NCBI RefSeq assembly: GCF_016641735.1
Contig: NZ_JAEDAO010000001.1
Span: 2,480,001 to 2,544,000 of the forward strand
Direction: 5' to 3'
Length of the DNA: 64,000 nucleotides
DNA from: Ramlibacter algicola
Lineage (GTDB): Bacteria > Pseudomonadota > Gammaproteobacteria > Burkholderiales > Burkholderiaceae_C
In this document: positions 52,538 through 61,715 of the stretch, one piece after another
How the letters are laid out: the number at the start of each line of letters is the position of its first letter
Numbering within the stretch: position 1 is the first letter of the stretch
Program-made: the position numbers and the translations under genes
Notes under the pieces: generated by a model
Told to the model about the DNA's origin: nothing
Database searches by the model: none
The model's input: only the letters and a program-made list of their open reading frames with translations

Positions 52538-53233
52538 ATGCTGAAAGTCGAGAACCTCCACGCCTTCTACGGCAAGAGCCACGTCCTGCACGGGGTGCAC
52601 TTCGACGTGAACCCGGGCGAGATCGTCGCGCTGCTGGGCCGCAACGGCTCGGGGCGGTCGACCACGGCCAAGGCCATCATGGGCATGGTCGACTGCACGG
52701 GCAGCGTGCAGTGGAAGGGACAGCAGTCGCTGGGCAAGAAGCCGTACGAGATCGCCCACCTGGGCATCGGCTACGTGCCGGAGAACCGCGACATCTTCCC
52801 CAAGCTCACGGTGCACCAGAACCTGCAGCTGGGCGAGAAGCGCTCGGGCCAGAAGGGCCGCTGGTCGTTCGAGGACATGTACACGATGTTCCCGCGCCTG
52901 AAGGAGCGGCAGCACACCGAAGCCGGCGTGCTGTCCGGCGGCGAGCAGCAGATGCTCACGCTGTGCCGCACCCTGATGGGCGACCCGGACCTGATCATCA
53001 TCGACGAACCCACCGAGGGCCTCGCTCCCAAGATCGTCGAACTGGTGGCCGAGTACCTGCAGCGCCTGAAGGACAAGGGCGTGTCGGTGCTGCTGATCGA
53101 GCAGAAGCTCACGATCGCGATGGCCATCTCCGACCGCGCGCTCGTGATGGGACACGGCAGCATCGTGTTCCAGGGCACGCCGGACTCGCTGCGCGCCGAC
53201 GCCTACACCCGCAAGGAGTGGCTCGAAGTGTGA
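52538..53233 (+). CDS. livF: LivF-type ABC ATPase with Arg in Walker A
   Basis: 231-aa ATPase, partner of LivG. Walker A reads GRNGSGRST: the invariant lysine is Arg40. Other motifs are normal: VPENRDIFPKLTV, signature LSGGEQQML, Walker B LIIIDEPTEGLAP and H-loop region replaced by VLLIEQKL. A Lys-to-Arg change usually lowers ATP hydrolysis, so this subunit may be regulatory while LivG does catalysis. I recall similar Arg forms in Burkholderiales. It starts 1 nt after livG. Confidence 0.92.
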   Translation: MLKVENLHAFYGKSHVLHGVHFDVNPGEIVALLGRNGSGRSTTAKAIMGMVDCTGSVQWKGQQSLGKKPYEIAHLGIGYVPENRDIFPKLTVHQNLQLGEKRSGQKGRWSFEDMYTMFPRLKERQHTEAGVLSGGEQQMLTLCRTLMGDPDLIIIDEPTEGLAPKIVELVAEYLQRLKDKGVSVLLIEQKLTIAMAISDRALVMGHGSIVFQGTPDSLRADAYTRKEWLEV

Positions 53234-53329
53234 GCCACGGCCGCCATGCCGAACCTGCTCTGCGGCAGAGCTCGCTCCCGGCGGTTTAGGCGGTACCCTG
53301 CGCGCTCGGCTCGCGCAACGGATCCCGTC

Positions 53330-53410
53330 GCTGTCCCACTTGGGACAGCTTCCTTTTGCAGCGCAGCAAGCCTTTCCTAGAATCGCCCGCAAGCAAGCGA
53401 ACGACCGTTC
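53330..53410 (+). promoter_or_regulatory. fadB promoter region with two palindromes
   Basis: Palindrome GCTGTCCCA-CT-TGGGACAGC (53330-53349) precedes a plausible promoter TTGCAG (53356-53361), 16-bp spacer, TAGAAT (53378-53383). GAACG-AC-CGTTC (53399-53410) lies just past the expected start point, a repressor-like position. It resembles operators I recall for TetR-type regulators of fatty acid degradation in betaproteobacteria (FadP group); that is unverified. Confidence 0.5.
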
Positions 53411-53435
53411 TTTTTCACATCCAGGAGCACCGACC

Positions 53436-55538
53436 ATGACGGCTCAATACAAGGTGCACGGCGACGTGGCCGTGATCACGATGGACAACCCGCCGGTCAA
53501 CGGCCTCGGCCTCGCGACCCGCCAGGGCATCGCGTCCGGGCTCGAGCAGGCCAACGCCGATCCGGCGGTCAAGGCGATCGTCATCACCGGCGCGGGCAAG
53601 GCCTTCTCGGGCGGCGCGGACATCAAGGAGTTCGGCTCGCCCAAGGCGATCGCCGAGCCCAACCTGCTGTCGGTGATCCTGGCGGTCGAGAATTCGGTCA
53701 AGCCCGTCGTCGCGGCCGTGCACTCGGTGTGCATGGGCGGCGGCCTGGAGCTCGCCCTCGGCTGCCACTACCGCATCGCCGCGCCCGGCACCAACGTGGC
53801 GCTGCCCGAAGTGAAGCTGGGCCTGATCCCCGGCGCCGGCGGCACGATGCGCCTGCCGCGCGTGCTGGGCGTGGAAACGGCACTGAACATGATCGTCTCG
53901 GGCGAGCCGGTGAAGAGCGAACTGCTCGCGCAGCAGCCCGGCCAGAAGCTGTTCGACAAGATGGCCAAGGACGCCGCGGGCGTCGTCGACGAGGCGATCG
54001 CCTTCGCGCGTGAGGTCGCCGGCAAGCGCCCGCTGCCGCGCGTGCGCGACCTGCCCAGCAAGCACCCGCAGGGCGACGCGTACTTCCAGTTCGCGCGCAA
54101 CATGGTCAAGGGGATGGCGAAGAACTTCCCCGCGCCGGTCAAGTGCGTGGACGCGGTCGAGGCCTCGACGAAGAAGAAGTTCGACGAGGGCCTGGTGTTC
54201 GAGCGCGAGATCTTCATGGCGCTGATGCTCACGCCGGAGAGCCGCGCGCTGCGCCACATCTTCATGGCCGAGCGCGCCGCGTCGAAGGTGCCGGACGTTC
54301 CCGAGGACACGCCCAAGCGCGAGATCAAGTCGGTGGCCGTCATCGGCGCCGGCACCATGGGTGGCGGCATCTCGATGAACTTCCTGAACGCCGGCATCCC
54401 GGTGACCATCCTCGAGATGAAGCAGGAAGCCATCGACCGCGGCATCGCGACGATGCGCAAGAACTACGAGGGCCAGGTCAAGAAGGGCAAGCTCAAGCAG
54501 GACAAGTACGAGCAGCGCATGTCGCTGCTCAAGACCACGCTCGACTACAAGGACCTGGCGCAGGCCGACCTGGTGATCGAGGCCGTGTTCGAGGAGATGG
54601 GCGTCAAGCAGAAGGTGTTCGAGACGCTCGACCAGGTGATGAAGCCGGGCGCGATCCTCGCGTCCAACACCTCGACGCTGGACGTCAACAGGATCGCCGC
54701 GTTCACCAAGCGTCCGCAGGACGTGGTCGGCCTGCACTTCTTCAGCCCGGCCAACGTGATGAAGCTGCTGGAAGTGGTGCGCGGCGACAAGACCGCCAAG
54801 GACGTGCTCGCCACCGTGATGGCGCTGGCCAAGACCATCAGGAAGACGGCCGTCGTGTCGGGCGTCTGCGACGGCTTCATCGGCAACCGAATGATCGAGC
54901 AGTACAGCCGCCAGGCCGGCTTCCTGCTCGATGAAGGCGCCACCCCGCAACAGGTGGACAAGGCCATCGAGAAGTTCGGCTTCGCGATGGGGCCGTTCCG
55001 CATGGGCGACCTGGCGGGCAACGACATCGGCTGGGCGATCCGCAAGCGGCGCGCCACCGAGCGCACCGAGATGAAGTACAGCAAGACGGCCGACAAGCTG
55101 TGCGAGCTGGGCCGCTTCGGCCAGAAGACCGGCGCGGGCTGGTACGACTACCAGGCCGGCAAGCGCGACGCGATCCCGTCCAAGCTGGTGGAGGACATGA
55201 TCGCCGAGCACCGCAGGACGCTGGGCATCGAGCCACGCAAGATCACCGACGAGGAGATCGTGCAGCGCCTGGTGTTCGCGCTCGTCAACGAGGGCGCGCA
55301 CATCGTGGAGGAGGGCATCGCCTCGCGCGCCAGCGACATCGACATGGTGTACCTGACCGGCTACGGCTTCCCCCTCCACCGCGGCGGCCCGATGCTGTAC
55401 GCCGACACCGTCGGCCTGTTCAACGTGATGCAGGCGATGAAGCGCTTCCAGCAGAACCCGCGCGACGACGCCAAGTTCTGGGAGCCGGCGCCGCTGATCA
55501 AGAAGCTGGTTGCCGAGGGCAAGGGGTTCAATGGCTGA
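53436..55538 (+). CDS. Bifunctional enoyl-CoA hydratase/3-hydroxyacyl-CoA dehydrogenase (FadB/FadJ-like)
   Basis: 700-aa beta-oxidation enzyme. The N-terminal crotonase domain (about 1-190) has AFSGGADIKEFG, HSVCMGGGLELALGCHYRI and LGLIPGAGGTMRLPR with its two Glu. The dehydrogenase domain (from about 298) has the NAD loop VIGAGTMGGGI, catalytic His in GLHFFSPANVMKLLEVV and GFIGNRM. The AGGAG site before ATG 53436 fixes the start. Thiolase should follow directly but is separated by an M20 peptidase gene. Confidence 0.95.
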   Translation: MTAQYKVHGDVAVITMDNPPVNGLGLATRQGIASGLEQANADPAVKAIVITGAGKAFSGGADIKEFGSPKAIAEPNLLSVILAVENSVKPVVAAVHSVCMGGGLELALGCHYRIAAPGTNVALPEVKLGLIPGAGGTMRLPRVLGVETALNMIVSGEPVKSELLAQQPGQKLFDKMAKDAAGVVDEAIAFAREVAGKRPLPRVRDLPSKHPQGDAYFQFARNMVKGMAKNFPAPVKCVDAVEASTKKKFDEGLVFEREIFMALMLTPESRALRHIFMAERAASKVPDVPEDTPKREIKSVAVIGAGTMGGGISMNFLNAGIPVTILEMKQEAIDRGIATMRKNYEGQVKKGKLKQDKYEQRMSLLKTTLDYKDLAQADLVIEAVFEEMGVKQKVFETLDQVMKPGAILASNTSTLDVNRIAAFTKRPQDVVGLHFFSPANVMKLLEVVRGDKTAKDVLATVMALAKTIRKTAVVSGVCDGFIGNRMIEQYSRQAGFLLDEGATPQQVDKAIEKFGFAMGPFRMGDLAGNDIGWAIRKRRATERTEMKYSKTADKLCELGRFGQKTGAGWYDYQAGKRDAIPSKLVEDMIAEHRRTLGIEPRKITDEEIVQRLVFALVNEGAHIVEEGIASRASDIDMVYLTGYGFPLHRGGPMLYADTVGLFNVMQAMKRFQQNPRDDAKFWEPAPLIKKLVAEGKGFNG

Positions 55539-55552
55539 ACGGCCCTGAGTTG

Positions 55553-55578
55553 TCATCTCGGCGAAAGCCGGGATCCAG
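55553..55578. repeat. GTCATTCC-type palindromic repeat after fadB
   Basis: GTCATCTCGGC-GAAA-GCCGGGATCCA: arms pair with one G-T wobble. It lies between fadB and the peptidase gene, ending 13 nt before the latter's ATG, with no clear ribosome site between. It is the same family as the elements at 21902 and 37272. Confidence 0.8.
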
Positions 55579-55591
55579 ATCCGCTGCACCC

Positions 55592-57067
55592 ATGCTCCGT
55601 CGCTTCTTCCTCGCCGTCGCAGCCCTGCTGCTCCTTCTCATCGCCGTCCTGGCGGTGAACACGCTGCGCCACGGCTCGCGCCAGCTGGACGTCGGGGCCG
55701 CCGCGCCGCTCGCCATCGACGAGAAGGCGGTCGCGGACAAGCTCGCGGGCGCGGTACGCTTCAAGACCATCGCCAGCCGCGAGGACGCCGAGGCCAACGC
55801 CGAGGAGTTTCGCAAGCTGCATGCGTACCTGCGCGAGCGCTTTCCGCGCGTGCACGAGAAGCTGAAGGTCGAGACGATCGGCGGCTACAGCCTGCTCTAC
55901 ACCTGGCAAGGCACGGACTCGCGCGCTCAGCCGGTGCTGCTGATGGCGCACCAGGACGTGGTGCCCATCTCGCCGGGCACGGAATCGAAGTGGACCGCGC
56001 AGCCGTTCGCGGGCGAGATCCGCGACGGCTTCGTGTGGGGCCGCGGTGCGTGGGACGACAAGGCCCGCGTCATCGCGCAGCTCGAAGCCGTCGAGATGCT
56101 GCTGGCCACCGGCTTCCAGCCGCGCCAGACCGTCATGTTCGCGTTCGGCCACGACGAGGAAGTCACTGGCCTGCGCGGCGCCGTGAACCTGCTCAAGACC
56201 TTCCAGGACCGCAAGCTGCGGTTCGAGTTCGTGCTGGACGAGGGCTCGGCGATCACGCAAGGCGTGCTGCCCGGCATCGACAAGCCGGTCGCACTGATCG
56301 GCCTGGCCGAGAAGGGCTATGCCAGCGTCGTGCTGCAGGCCAGCGGCACGCCCGGTCATTCGTCCATGCCGCCCGCCGTAGGCACCACCGCGATCGGCCA
56401 GATCGCGACTGCGCTGCATCGGCTGGAGCATGAACAGCGGCCGGCATCGATCAGCGGCGTGGCGCGCGAAATGTTCGAGACGCTCGCGCCGGAGTTCGGC
56501 GGCGTGCAGCGCATCGTGCTGTCCAACCTGTGGCTCACCGAGCCGCTGGTGCGCCGTTCGCTCGAGAAGGGCAAGTCGACCAATGCGCTGATCCGCACGA
56601 CGACGGCGATGACCATCGTCGATGGCGGCAACAAGGACAACGTGCTGCCGGGCCAGGCCTCGGCCACCGTCAACTTCCGCCTGCTGCCCGGTGAGAGCAT
56701 CGACACCGCCGTGCAGCACGTGAAGGCGAAGGCGGGCGAAGGCGTGCAGGTAAGCGTGCTGCCCGGCGCGTCCGAGCCGTCCCCGCTGTCGCGCGCCGAC
56801 GCACCCGGCTACCAGCTGATCGCCCGCACGCTGCGCGCGCAGTTCCCGGGCGTCCTCGTCTCGCCGTCGCTGGTGCTGCAAGGCACCGATTCGCACCACT
56901 ACGTGTCCGTCGCCGACCAGGTCTACCGTTTCGCGCCCGTGCGCGTCACGCCCGAGGACCTGCCTCGGCTGCACGGCATCGACGAACGCATCGGCACGAA
57001 GAACCTCGCCGAGCACGTGCGCTTCTACCACCTGCTCCTGTCCAACCTGAATTCACCCGCCCCCTGA
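55592..57067 (+). CDS. M20 family metallopeptidase, membrane-anchored
   Basis: 491-aa protein with an uncleaved N-terminal TM (about residues 4-24, [18 protein letters not shown]). The catalytic domain matches carboxypeptidase S-type M20 enzymes: [29 protein letters not shown] (Glu-Glu) and a C-terminal GTDSHHY with the last metal His. The substrate may be N-acyl amino acids or peptides. N-acyl amino acid hydrolysis would link it to the fatty acid genes around it (inference). It interrupts the usual fadB-fadA pair and has a weak ribosome site. Confidence 0.88.
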   Translation: MLRRFFLAVAALLLLLIAVLAVNTLRHGSRQLDVGAAAPLAIDEKAVADKLAGAVRFKTIASREDAEANAEEFRKLHAYLRERFPRVHEKLKVETIGGYSLLYTWQGTDSRAQPVLLMAHQDVVPISPGTESKWTAQPFAGEIRDGFVWGRGAWDDKARVIAQLEAVEMLLATGFQPRQTVMFAFGHDEEVTGLRGAVNLLKTFQDRKLRFEFVLDEGSAITQGVLPGIDKPVALIGLAEKGYASVVLQASGTPGHSSMPPAVGTTAIGQIATALHRLEHEQRPASISGVAREMFETLAPEFGGVQRIVLSNLWLTEPLVRRSLEKGKSTNALIRTTTAMTIVDGGNKDNVLPGQASATVNFRLLPGESIDTAVQHVKAKAGEGVQVSVLPGASEPSPLSRADAPGYQLIARTLRAQFPGVLVSPSLVLQGTDSHHYVSVADQVYRFAPVRVTPEDLPRLHGIDERIGTKNLAEHVRFYHLLLSNLNSPAP

Positions 57068-57077
57068 AAGGCCCACC

Positions 57078-58253
57078 ATGACCAATGCCGTCATCGTCTC
57101 CACCGCCCGCACGCCGCTGACCAAGAGCTGGAAGGGCGCGTTCAACATGACGCACGGCGCGACGCTCGGCGGCCATGCCGTCAAGCACGCCGTGCAGCGC
57201 GCCGGCGTCGAGCCGGGCGCCATCGAGGACGTCCTGATGGGCTGCGCCAACCCCGAAGGCGCCACCGGTTCCAACATCGCGCGCCAGATCGCGCTGATGG
57301 CCGACCTGCCGATCACCGTGTCGGGCGCCACCGTCAACCGCTTCTGCTCGTCCGGCCTGCAGACCATCGCCATGGCGTCGCAGCGCGTGATCGCCGGCGA
57401 GGGCGACGTCTACGTCGCCGGCGGCGTCGAGAGCATCTCCTGCGTGCAGCAGGAAATGAACATGCACATGCTGCGCGACCTGGACCTGAACCAGAAGAAG
57501 CCCGAGATCTACTGGTCGATGCTGCAGACCGCCGAACAGGTGGCCAAGCGCTACAACATCTCGCGCGACACGATGGACGAGTACGGCGCGGCGAGCCAGC
57601 AGAAGGCCTGCGCGGCGCAGGAGGCCGGCAAGTTCAACGACGAGATCGCACCCATCACGGTCAAGGCCGGCGTCGCCGACGCCGTGCTGGGCCTGCGCAC
57701 CAAGGAAGTCACCGTCAGCGCCGACGAAGGCCTGCGCCCCGGCACGACGAAGGAAGGCATCAGCGGCATCCGGCCCGCGCTGCCCGGTGGCGTGATCACG
57801 GCGGGCAACGCCAGCCAGTTCTCCGACGGCGCCGGTGCGTGCGTCGTGACCAGCGAGGAGTACGCGAGCAAGAAGGGCCTCAAGCCGATCGGCCGCTTCC
57901 TCGGATTCGCGGTGGCAGGTTGCGAGCCCGACGAGATGGGCATCGGCCCGGTGTTTGCCGTGCCCAAGGTGCTGAAGAAGCTGGGCCTGAAGGTCGAGGA
58001 CATCGACCTGTGGGAGCTGAACGAAGCGTTCGCGGTGCAGGTGCTGTACTGCCGCGACAAGCTGGGCATCCCGGCCGACCGCCTGAACGTCAACGGCGGC
58101 GCGATCGCGGTGGGCCACCCCTATGGTGTCTCCGGCCAGCGCCTGACGGGCCACGCCCTGATCGAAGGCAAGCGCCGCGGCGCCAGGCGCGTCGTCGTCA
58201 CCATGTGCATCGGTGGCGGGATGGGGGCGGCGGGCGTGTTCGAAGTCCTCTGA
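57078..58253 (+). CDS. Acetyl-CoA C-acyltransferase (thiolase, FadA-like)
   Basis: 391-aa thiolase completing the beta-oxidation cycle. The nucleophile is Cys90 in [28 protein letters not shown] has the catalytic His, and [17 protein letters not shown] the second Cys. An AAAGG-type site precedes ATG 57078. It probably forms the fatty acid oxidation pair with the fadB gene upstream. Confidence 0.94.
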   Translation: MTNAVIVSTARTPLTKSWKGAFNMTHGATLGGHAVKHAVQRAGVEPGAIEDVLMGCANPEGATGSNIARQIALMADLPITVSGATVNRFCSSGLQTIAMASQRVIAGEGDVYVAGGVESISCVQQEMNMHMLRDLDLNQKKPEIYWSMLQTAEQVAKRYNISRDTMDEYGAASQQKACAAQEAGKFNDEIAPITVKAGVADAVLGLRTKEVTVSADEGLRPGTTKEGISGIRPALPGGVITAGNASQFSDGAGACVVTSEEYASKKGLKPIGRFLGFAVAGCEPDEMGIGPVFAVPKVLKKLGLKVEDIDLWELNEAFAVQVLYCRDKLGIPADRLNVNGGAIAVGHPYGVSGQRLTGHALIEGKRRGARRVVVTMCIGGGMGAAGVFEVL

Positions 58254-58266
58254 AGGCGGACACCCG

Positions 58267-58366
58267 AACGCAAAGGACGCGGAGCGAGCGCAGAGTTCGC
58301 AGAAGGAACACTTGGAAGCTCCTTTCCTTTCTGCGTCCTCTGCGCTTGCTCCGCGAACTCTGCGTT
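58267..58366. repeat. Imperfect inverted repeat between thiolase and acyl-CoA dehydrogenase
   Basis: Left arm 58267-58307 and right arm 58325-58366 are inverted copies with a few mismatches, sharing CGCGGAGC and AGCGCAGAG blocks with a loop of about 17 nt. Each arm repeats GCAGAG/CGCGGAG-like heptamers. A folded transcript would place a long hairpin 15 nt before the next ATG. Confidence 0.75.
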
Positions 58367-58381
58367 AGGGAGTTGGATTTC

Positions 58382-60223
58382 ATGTCTTCATTGCGCGCAA
58401 CGCTCGACTTCCTCCTCTACGACTGGCTGAAGGCCGAGCGGCTCACGTCGCACGCGCGCTTCGCCGACCACAGCCGCGAGACCTTCGACGCGGTGCTGGA
58501 CACCTGCGAGCGGATTGCGCGGGAGAAGTACGCGCCGTTCAACCGGCTGGTGGACACGCAGGAACCGCAGGCGGTCGACGACGGGCAGGGCGGGCTGAAG
58601 GTCGTGCTGCCGCAGGCGACGCACGACGCGCACGAGGCGTACGTCGCCTCGGGCATGGTCAGCGCCGCGCAGGACTACGACGAAGGCGGCATGCAGCTGC
58701 CGTACACCATCGAGGCGGCGGCCAACGGCTTCTTCGCCACGGCGTCGGTCAGCATCGGCTCCAGCCTGCTCACCAAGGGCAACGCCAACCTGCTGATGGT
58801 GCACGGCACCGAAATGCAGAAGGAGGTGTTCGCACGCAACGAGTTCGCCGGCCGCTTCACCGGCACGATGTGCCTGTCGGAGCCGCAGGCCGGTTCCTCG
58901 CTCTCGGACATCACGACGCGTGCGACGCCGGATGGCGACGACTTCGAGCGCGATCCGCTCGGCGCGCGTTACCGGCTCAAGGGCAACAAGATGTGGATCT
59001 CGGCCGGCGAGAACGAGCTGGCCGAGAACATCATCCACCTCGTGCTGGCGAAGATTCCCGGGCCGGACGGCAAGCTGATTCCCGGCACGCGCGGCATCTC
59101 CTTGTTCATCGTGCCCAAGCGCCTGGTGGGCACCGACGGCCAGCTCACGGGTGAACGCAACGACGTTGCGCTCGCGGGCCTGAACCACAAGCTGGGCTGG
59201 CGCGGCACGACCAACACGCTGCTGAATTTCGGCGAGGGCAAGTCCCCGGTGCGCGGGAGTGCGGGCGCCATCGGCTACCTGGTGGGCAAGCCGCACGAAG
59301 GCCTGCGCTGCATGTTCCACATGATGAACGAGGCGCGCATCGGCATCGGGATGGCCGCCACTGCGCTCGGTCTCGCGGGCTACTACGCGTCGCTCGACTA
59401 CGCCAAGAACCGACCTCAGGGCCGCCCCATCGGCCCGGCGGGCAAGGATGCAGCGAAGCCGCAGGTGCGCATCATCGAACACCCCGACGTCAAGCGCATG
59501 CTGCTGGCACAGAAGGCGTACGGCGAAGGCGCGCTGGCGCTGATGCTGTATTGCGCGCTGCTGGTCGACGAGCAGAAGACCGGCACGCCGGAGGACGCGG
59601 AGGAAGCGCGCCTCCTCCTCGAAGTGCTGACGCCCATCGCCAAGAGCTGGCCCAGCGAGTTCTGCCTGGAAGCCAATTCGCTCGCCATCCAGGTGCACGG
59701 CGGCTACGGCTACACGCGCGACTTCCCGGTGGAGCAGTACTGGCGCGACAACCGCCTGAACATGATCCACGAGGGCACGCACGGCATCCAGGCCGCCGAC
59801 CTGCTCGGGCGCAAGGTGGTGATGGAAGGCGGCAAGGGCCTGCAGCTGGTGGCGGGGCGCATCAACCGCACGTTGGAATCCGCGCTGCAGCGGCCCGACC
59901 TCGCGCAGCACGCGAACGATCTGGCCAAGGCGCTGCAGCACGTCGGCGCCGCGACGAAGGCGGCCTGGGCGACCGGCGACCCGCAGGCGGCGCTGGCCAA
60001 TGCGGTGCCGTACATGCAGGCGTTCGGCCATGTGGTGATCGCCTGGATCTGGCTGGACGTGCTTCTGACGGTGCCGGACCGGGGCCGCACGCCGGCGCAG
60101 GTCGGGCGCGTGCAGGCGGCGCGCTACTTCTTCCATTACGAACTGCCCAAGGTGCCGGCCTGGCTGAAGGTCGTGGAAACCCGCGACCCGACGTGCGCGG
60201 ACACGCCCGAAGAGGCCTTCTGA
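58382..60223 (+). CDS. Acyl-CoA dehydrogenase with long C-terminal extension
   Basis: 613-aa flavoenzyme of the long type (about 600 aa; AcdA/FadE12-like). TMCLSEPQAGSSLSD is the FAD-binding segment and KMWISAGENEL the second. The catalytic Glu lies in a VEQYWRDNRLNMIHEGTHGIQ-like block, of which NMIHEGTHGIQAADLLGRK is seen. A C-terminal helical domain (about 480-613) is typical of this group. The ATG at 58382 follows GGAG at 58370; the inverted repeat is upstream. Confidence 0.93.
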   Translation: MSSLRATLDFLLYDWLKAERLTSHARFADHSRETFDAVLDTCERIAREKYAPFNRLVDTQEPQAVDDGQGGLKVVLPQATHDAHEAYVASGMVSAAQDYDEGGMQLPYTIEAAANGFFATASVSIGSSLLTKGNANLLMVHGTEMQKEVFARNEFAGRFTGTMCLSEPQAGSSLSDITTRATPDGDDFERDPLGARYRLKGNKMWISAGENELAENIIHLVLAKIPGPDGKLIPGTRGISLFIVPKRLVGTDGQLTGERNDVALAGLNHKLGWRGTTNTLLNFGEGKSPVRGSAGAIGYLVGKPHEGLRCMFHMMNEARIGIGMAATALGLAGYYASLDYAKNRPQGRPIGPAGKDAAKPQVRIIEHPDVKRMLLAQKAYGEGALALMLYCALLVDEQKTGTPEDAEEARLLLEVLTPIAKSWPSEFCLEANSLAIQVHGGYGYTRDFPVEQYWRDNRLNMIHEGTHGIQAADLLGRKVVMEGGKGLQLVAGRINRTLESALQRPDLAQHANDLAKALQHVGAATKAAWATGDPQAALANAVPYMQAFGHVVIAWIWLDVLLTVPDRGRTPAQVGRVQAARYFFHYELPKVPAWLKVVETRDPTCADTPEEAF

Positions 60224-60224
60224 C

Positions 60225-60473
60225 ATGGCGTCGGCACGGACGCTGGCCCGCCTCGACGCCACCGCGTGGGCGCTCATCTATGGCGGCCTGTTCGCCGTCG
60301 TGCTGGGCATCGCCACGCACGACGAGCATCTCGTCGCGGGCTGGTCGCTCGGCACGCTCGGCGGCATCGCCGCCGTCGCGGGCATCGTGCTGATCGTCGT
60401 GCGTTCGCGCCTCCGCGAGGACACGGCACCCGGCGCACAATCGAAACCACCAGAAGAAGGAAGCACGCGATGA
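60225..60473 (+). CDS. Small two-TM membrane protein
   Basis: 82-aa hypothetical protein. Two hydrophobic segments (about residues 15-30, AWALIYGGLFAVVLGIA, and 40-60, LGTLGGIAAVAGIVLIVV) are followed by a basic then polar tail (RSRLREDTAPG). It starts 1 nt after the dehydrogenase stop and its stop overlaps the SDR start (ATGA), which supports that it is a real gene. I do not recognise the family. Confidence 0.75.
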   Translation: MASARTLARLDATAWALIYGGLFAVVLGIATHDEHLVAGWSLGTLGGIAAVAGIVLIVVRSRLREDTAPGAQSKPPEEGSTR

Positions 60474-61261
60474 CACGCACCGTCCAGCAACTGTTCAACC
60501 TCGAGGGCAAGACGGCGCTCGTCACGGGTGGCTCGCGCGGGCTCGGGTTGCAGCTGGCGCAGGCGCTCGGCGAAGCCGGCGCGAAGATCATGCTCAGCTC
60601 GCGCAAGGCCGGCGACCTCGAGGAAGCCGCGGCCGACCTGCAGGCGGCGGGCATCGACGCGCGCTGGATCGCCGCCGATGCGTCGAAGGAAGAGGACATC
60701 CGCCGGCTGGCCGACGAAACGCTGCAGCGCATGGGCCACATCGATATCCTGGTGAACAACGCCGGCGCGGCGTGGGGTGCACCGGCCGAAGACCACCCGG
60801 TGGAGGCCTGGGACAAGGTGATGAACCTCAACATCCGCGGCTACTTCATCCTGAGCCAGCACGTCGCCAAGGCCTCGATGATCCCGCGCCAGTCGGGCCG
60901 CATCATCAACGTCGCCTCGATCGCCGGCCTGGGCGGCAACCCGCCGGACATGCAGACCATCGCCTACAACACGTCCAAGGGCGCGGTCGTCAACTTCACC
61001 CGCGCGCTGGGCGCCGAATGGGGGAAGTACAACATCACGGTCAACGCGATCTGCCCCGGCTTCTTCCCGAGCAGGATGACCAAGGGCACGCTGGAGCGAC
61101 TCGGCGAGGACAAGCTGGCAGCACACGCGCCGTTGCGCCGGCTGGGCGACGACGAGGACCTGAAAGGCCTGTGCCTGCTGTACGCCAGCGACGCCGGCAA
61201 GCACATCACCGGCCAATGGCTCGCCGTCGACGGCGGCGTCTCGATCATCACCGGCGGCTGA
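60470..61261 (+). CDS. SDR family oxidoreductase
   Basis: 263-aa short-chain dehydrogenase: TGGSRGLGLQ, VNNAG, YNTSKG, LAVDGGVSI. The loop after strand two (SSRKAGDLEEAA) has Ser-Arg-Lys, which favours NADP. It may reduce or oxidise a 3-hydroxyacyl intermediate, judged by context only. Translation is probably coupled to the small membrane protein gene. Confidence 0.87.
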   Translation: MTRTVQQLFNLEGKTALVTGGSRGLGLQLAQALGEAGAKIMLSSRKAGDLEEAAADLQAAGIDARWIAADASKEEDIRRLADETLQRMGHIDILVNNAGAAWGAPAEDHPVEAWDKVMNLNIRGYFILSQHVAKASMIPRQSGRIINVASIAGLGGNPPDMQTIAYNTSKGAVVNFTRALGAEWGKYNITVNAICPGFFPSRMTKGTLERLGEDKLAAHAPLRRLGDDEDLKGLCLLYASDAGKHITGQWLAVDGGVSIITGG

Positions 61262-61267
61262 TCTCGC

Positions 61268-61705
61268 ATGGACCAGAACACCTTCGGGGTCCGCATCCCC
61301 TTCGTCGAGCACCTGGGCTTTCGCCTGGAGAAGATGGAAGGCGGCGAGTCGCAGCTCGCCTACGAGGCCAGGCCCGAGCACCTGAACTCGTTTTCCGTCA
61401 CGCACGGCGGCGCCGTCATGACGCTGATGGACGTCACCATGGCGGTGGCCGCGCGCAGCCTCGAGCGCGAGATGGGCGTCGTCACCATCGAGATGAAGAC
61501 GCAGTTCATGCAGCCGTGCCGCGGCCTGCTGACCGGGAAGGGCCGGCTGATGCACCGCACGGCCACGATGGCCTTCACCGAAGCCACCATCTACGACAGT
61601 GCCGGCCGTGCCTGCGCGCATGCCACCGGCACCTTCAAGTACGTGCCGCGGCTGCCGATCGGCGCCAAGGGCACGCAGCCGCTGAACGTGATCTCGACCG
61701 ACTGA
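61268..61705 (+). CDS. PaaI-type hotdog thioesterase
   Basis: 145-aa acyl-CoA thioesterase of the PaaI/DUF4442 group. The active-site block SFSVTHGGAVMTLMDVTMA contains the HGG motif, and VVTIEMKTQFMQP follows. It starts 6 nt after the SDR gene. It likely releases CoA from dead-end acyl-CoAs in the pathway. Confidence 0.88.
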   Translation: MDQNTFGVRIPFVEHLGFRLEKMEGGESQLAYEARPEHLNSFSVTHGGAVMTLMDVTMAVAARSLEREMGVVTIEMKTQFMQPCRGLLTGKGRLMHRTATMAFTEATIYDSAGRACAHATGTFKYVPRLPIGAKGTQPLNVISTD

Positions 61706-61715
61706 GGAGACGACC

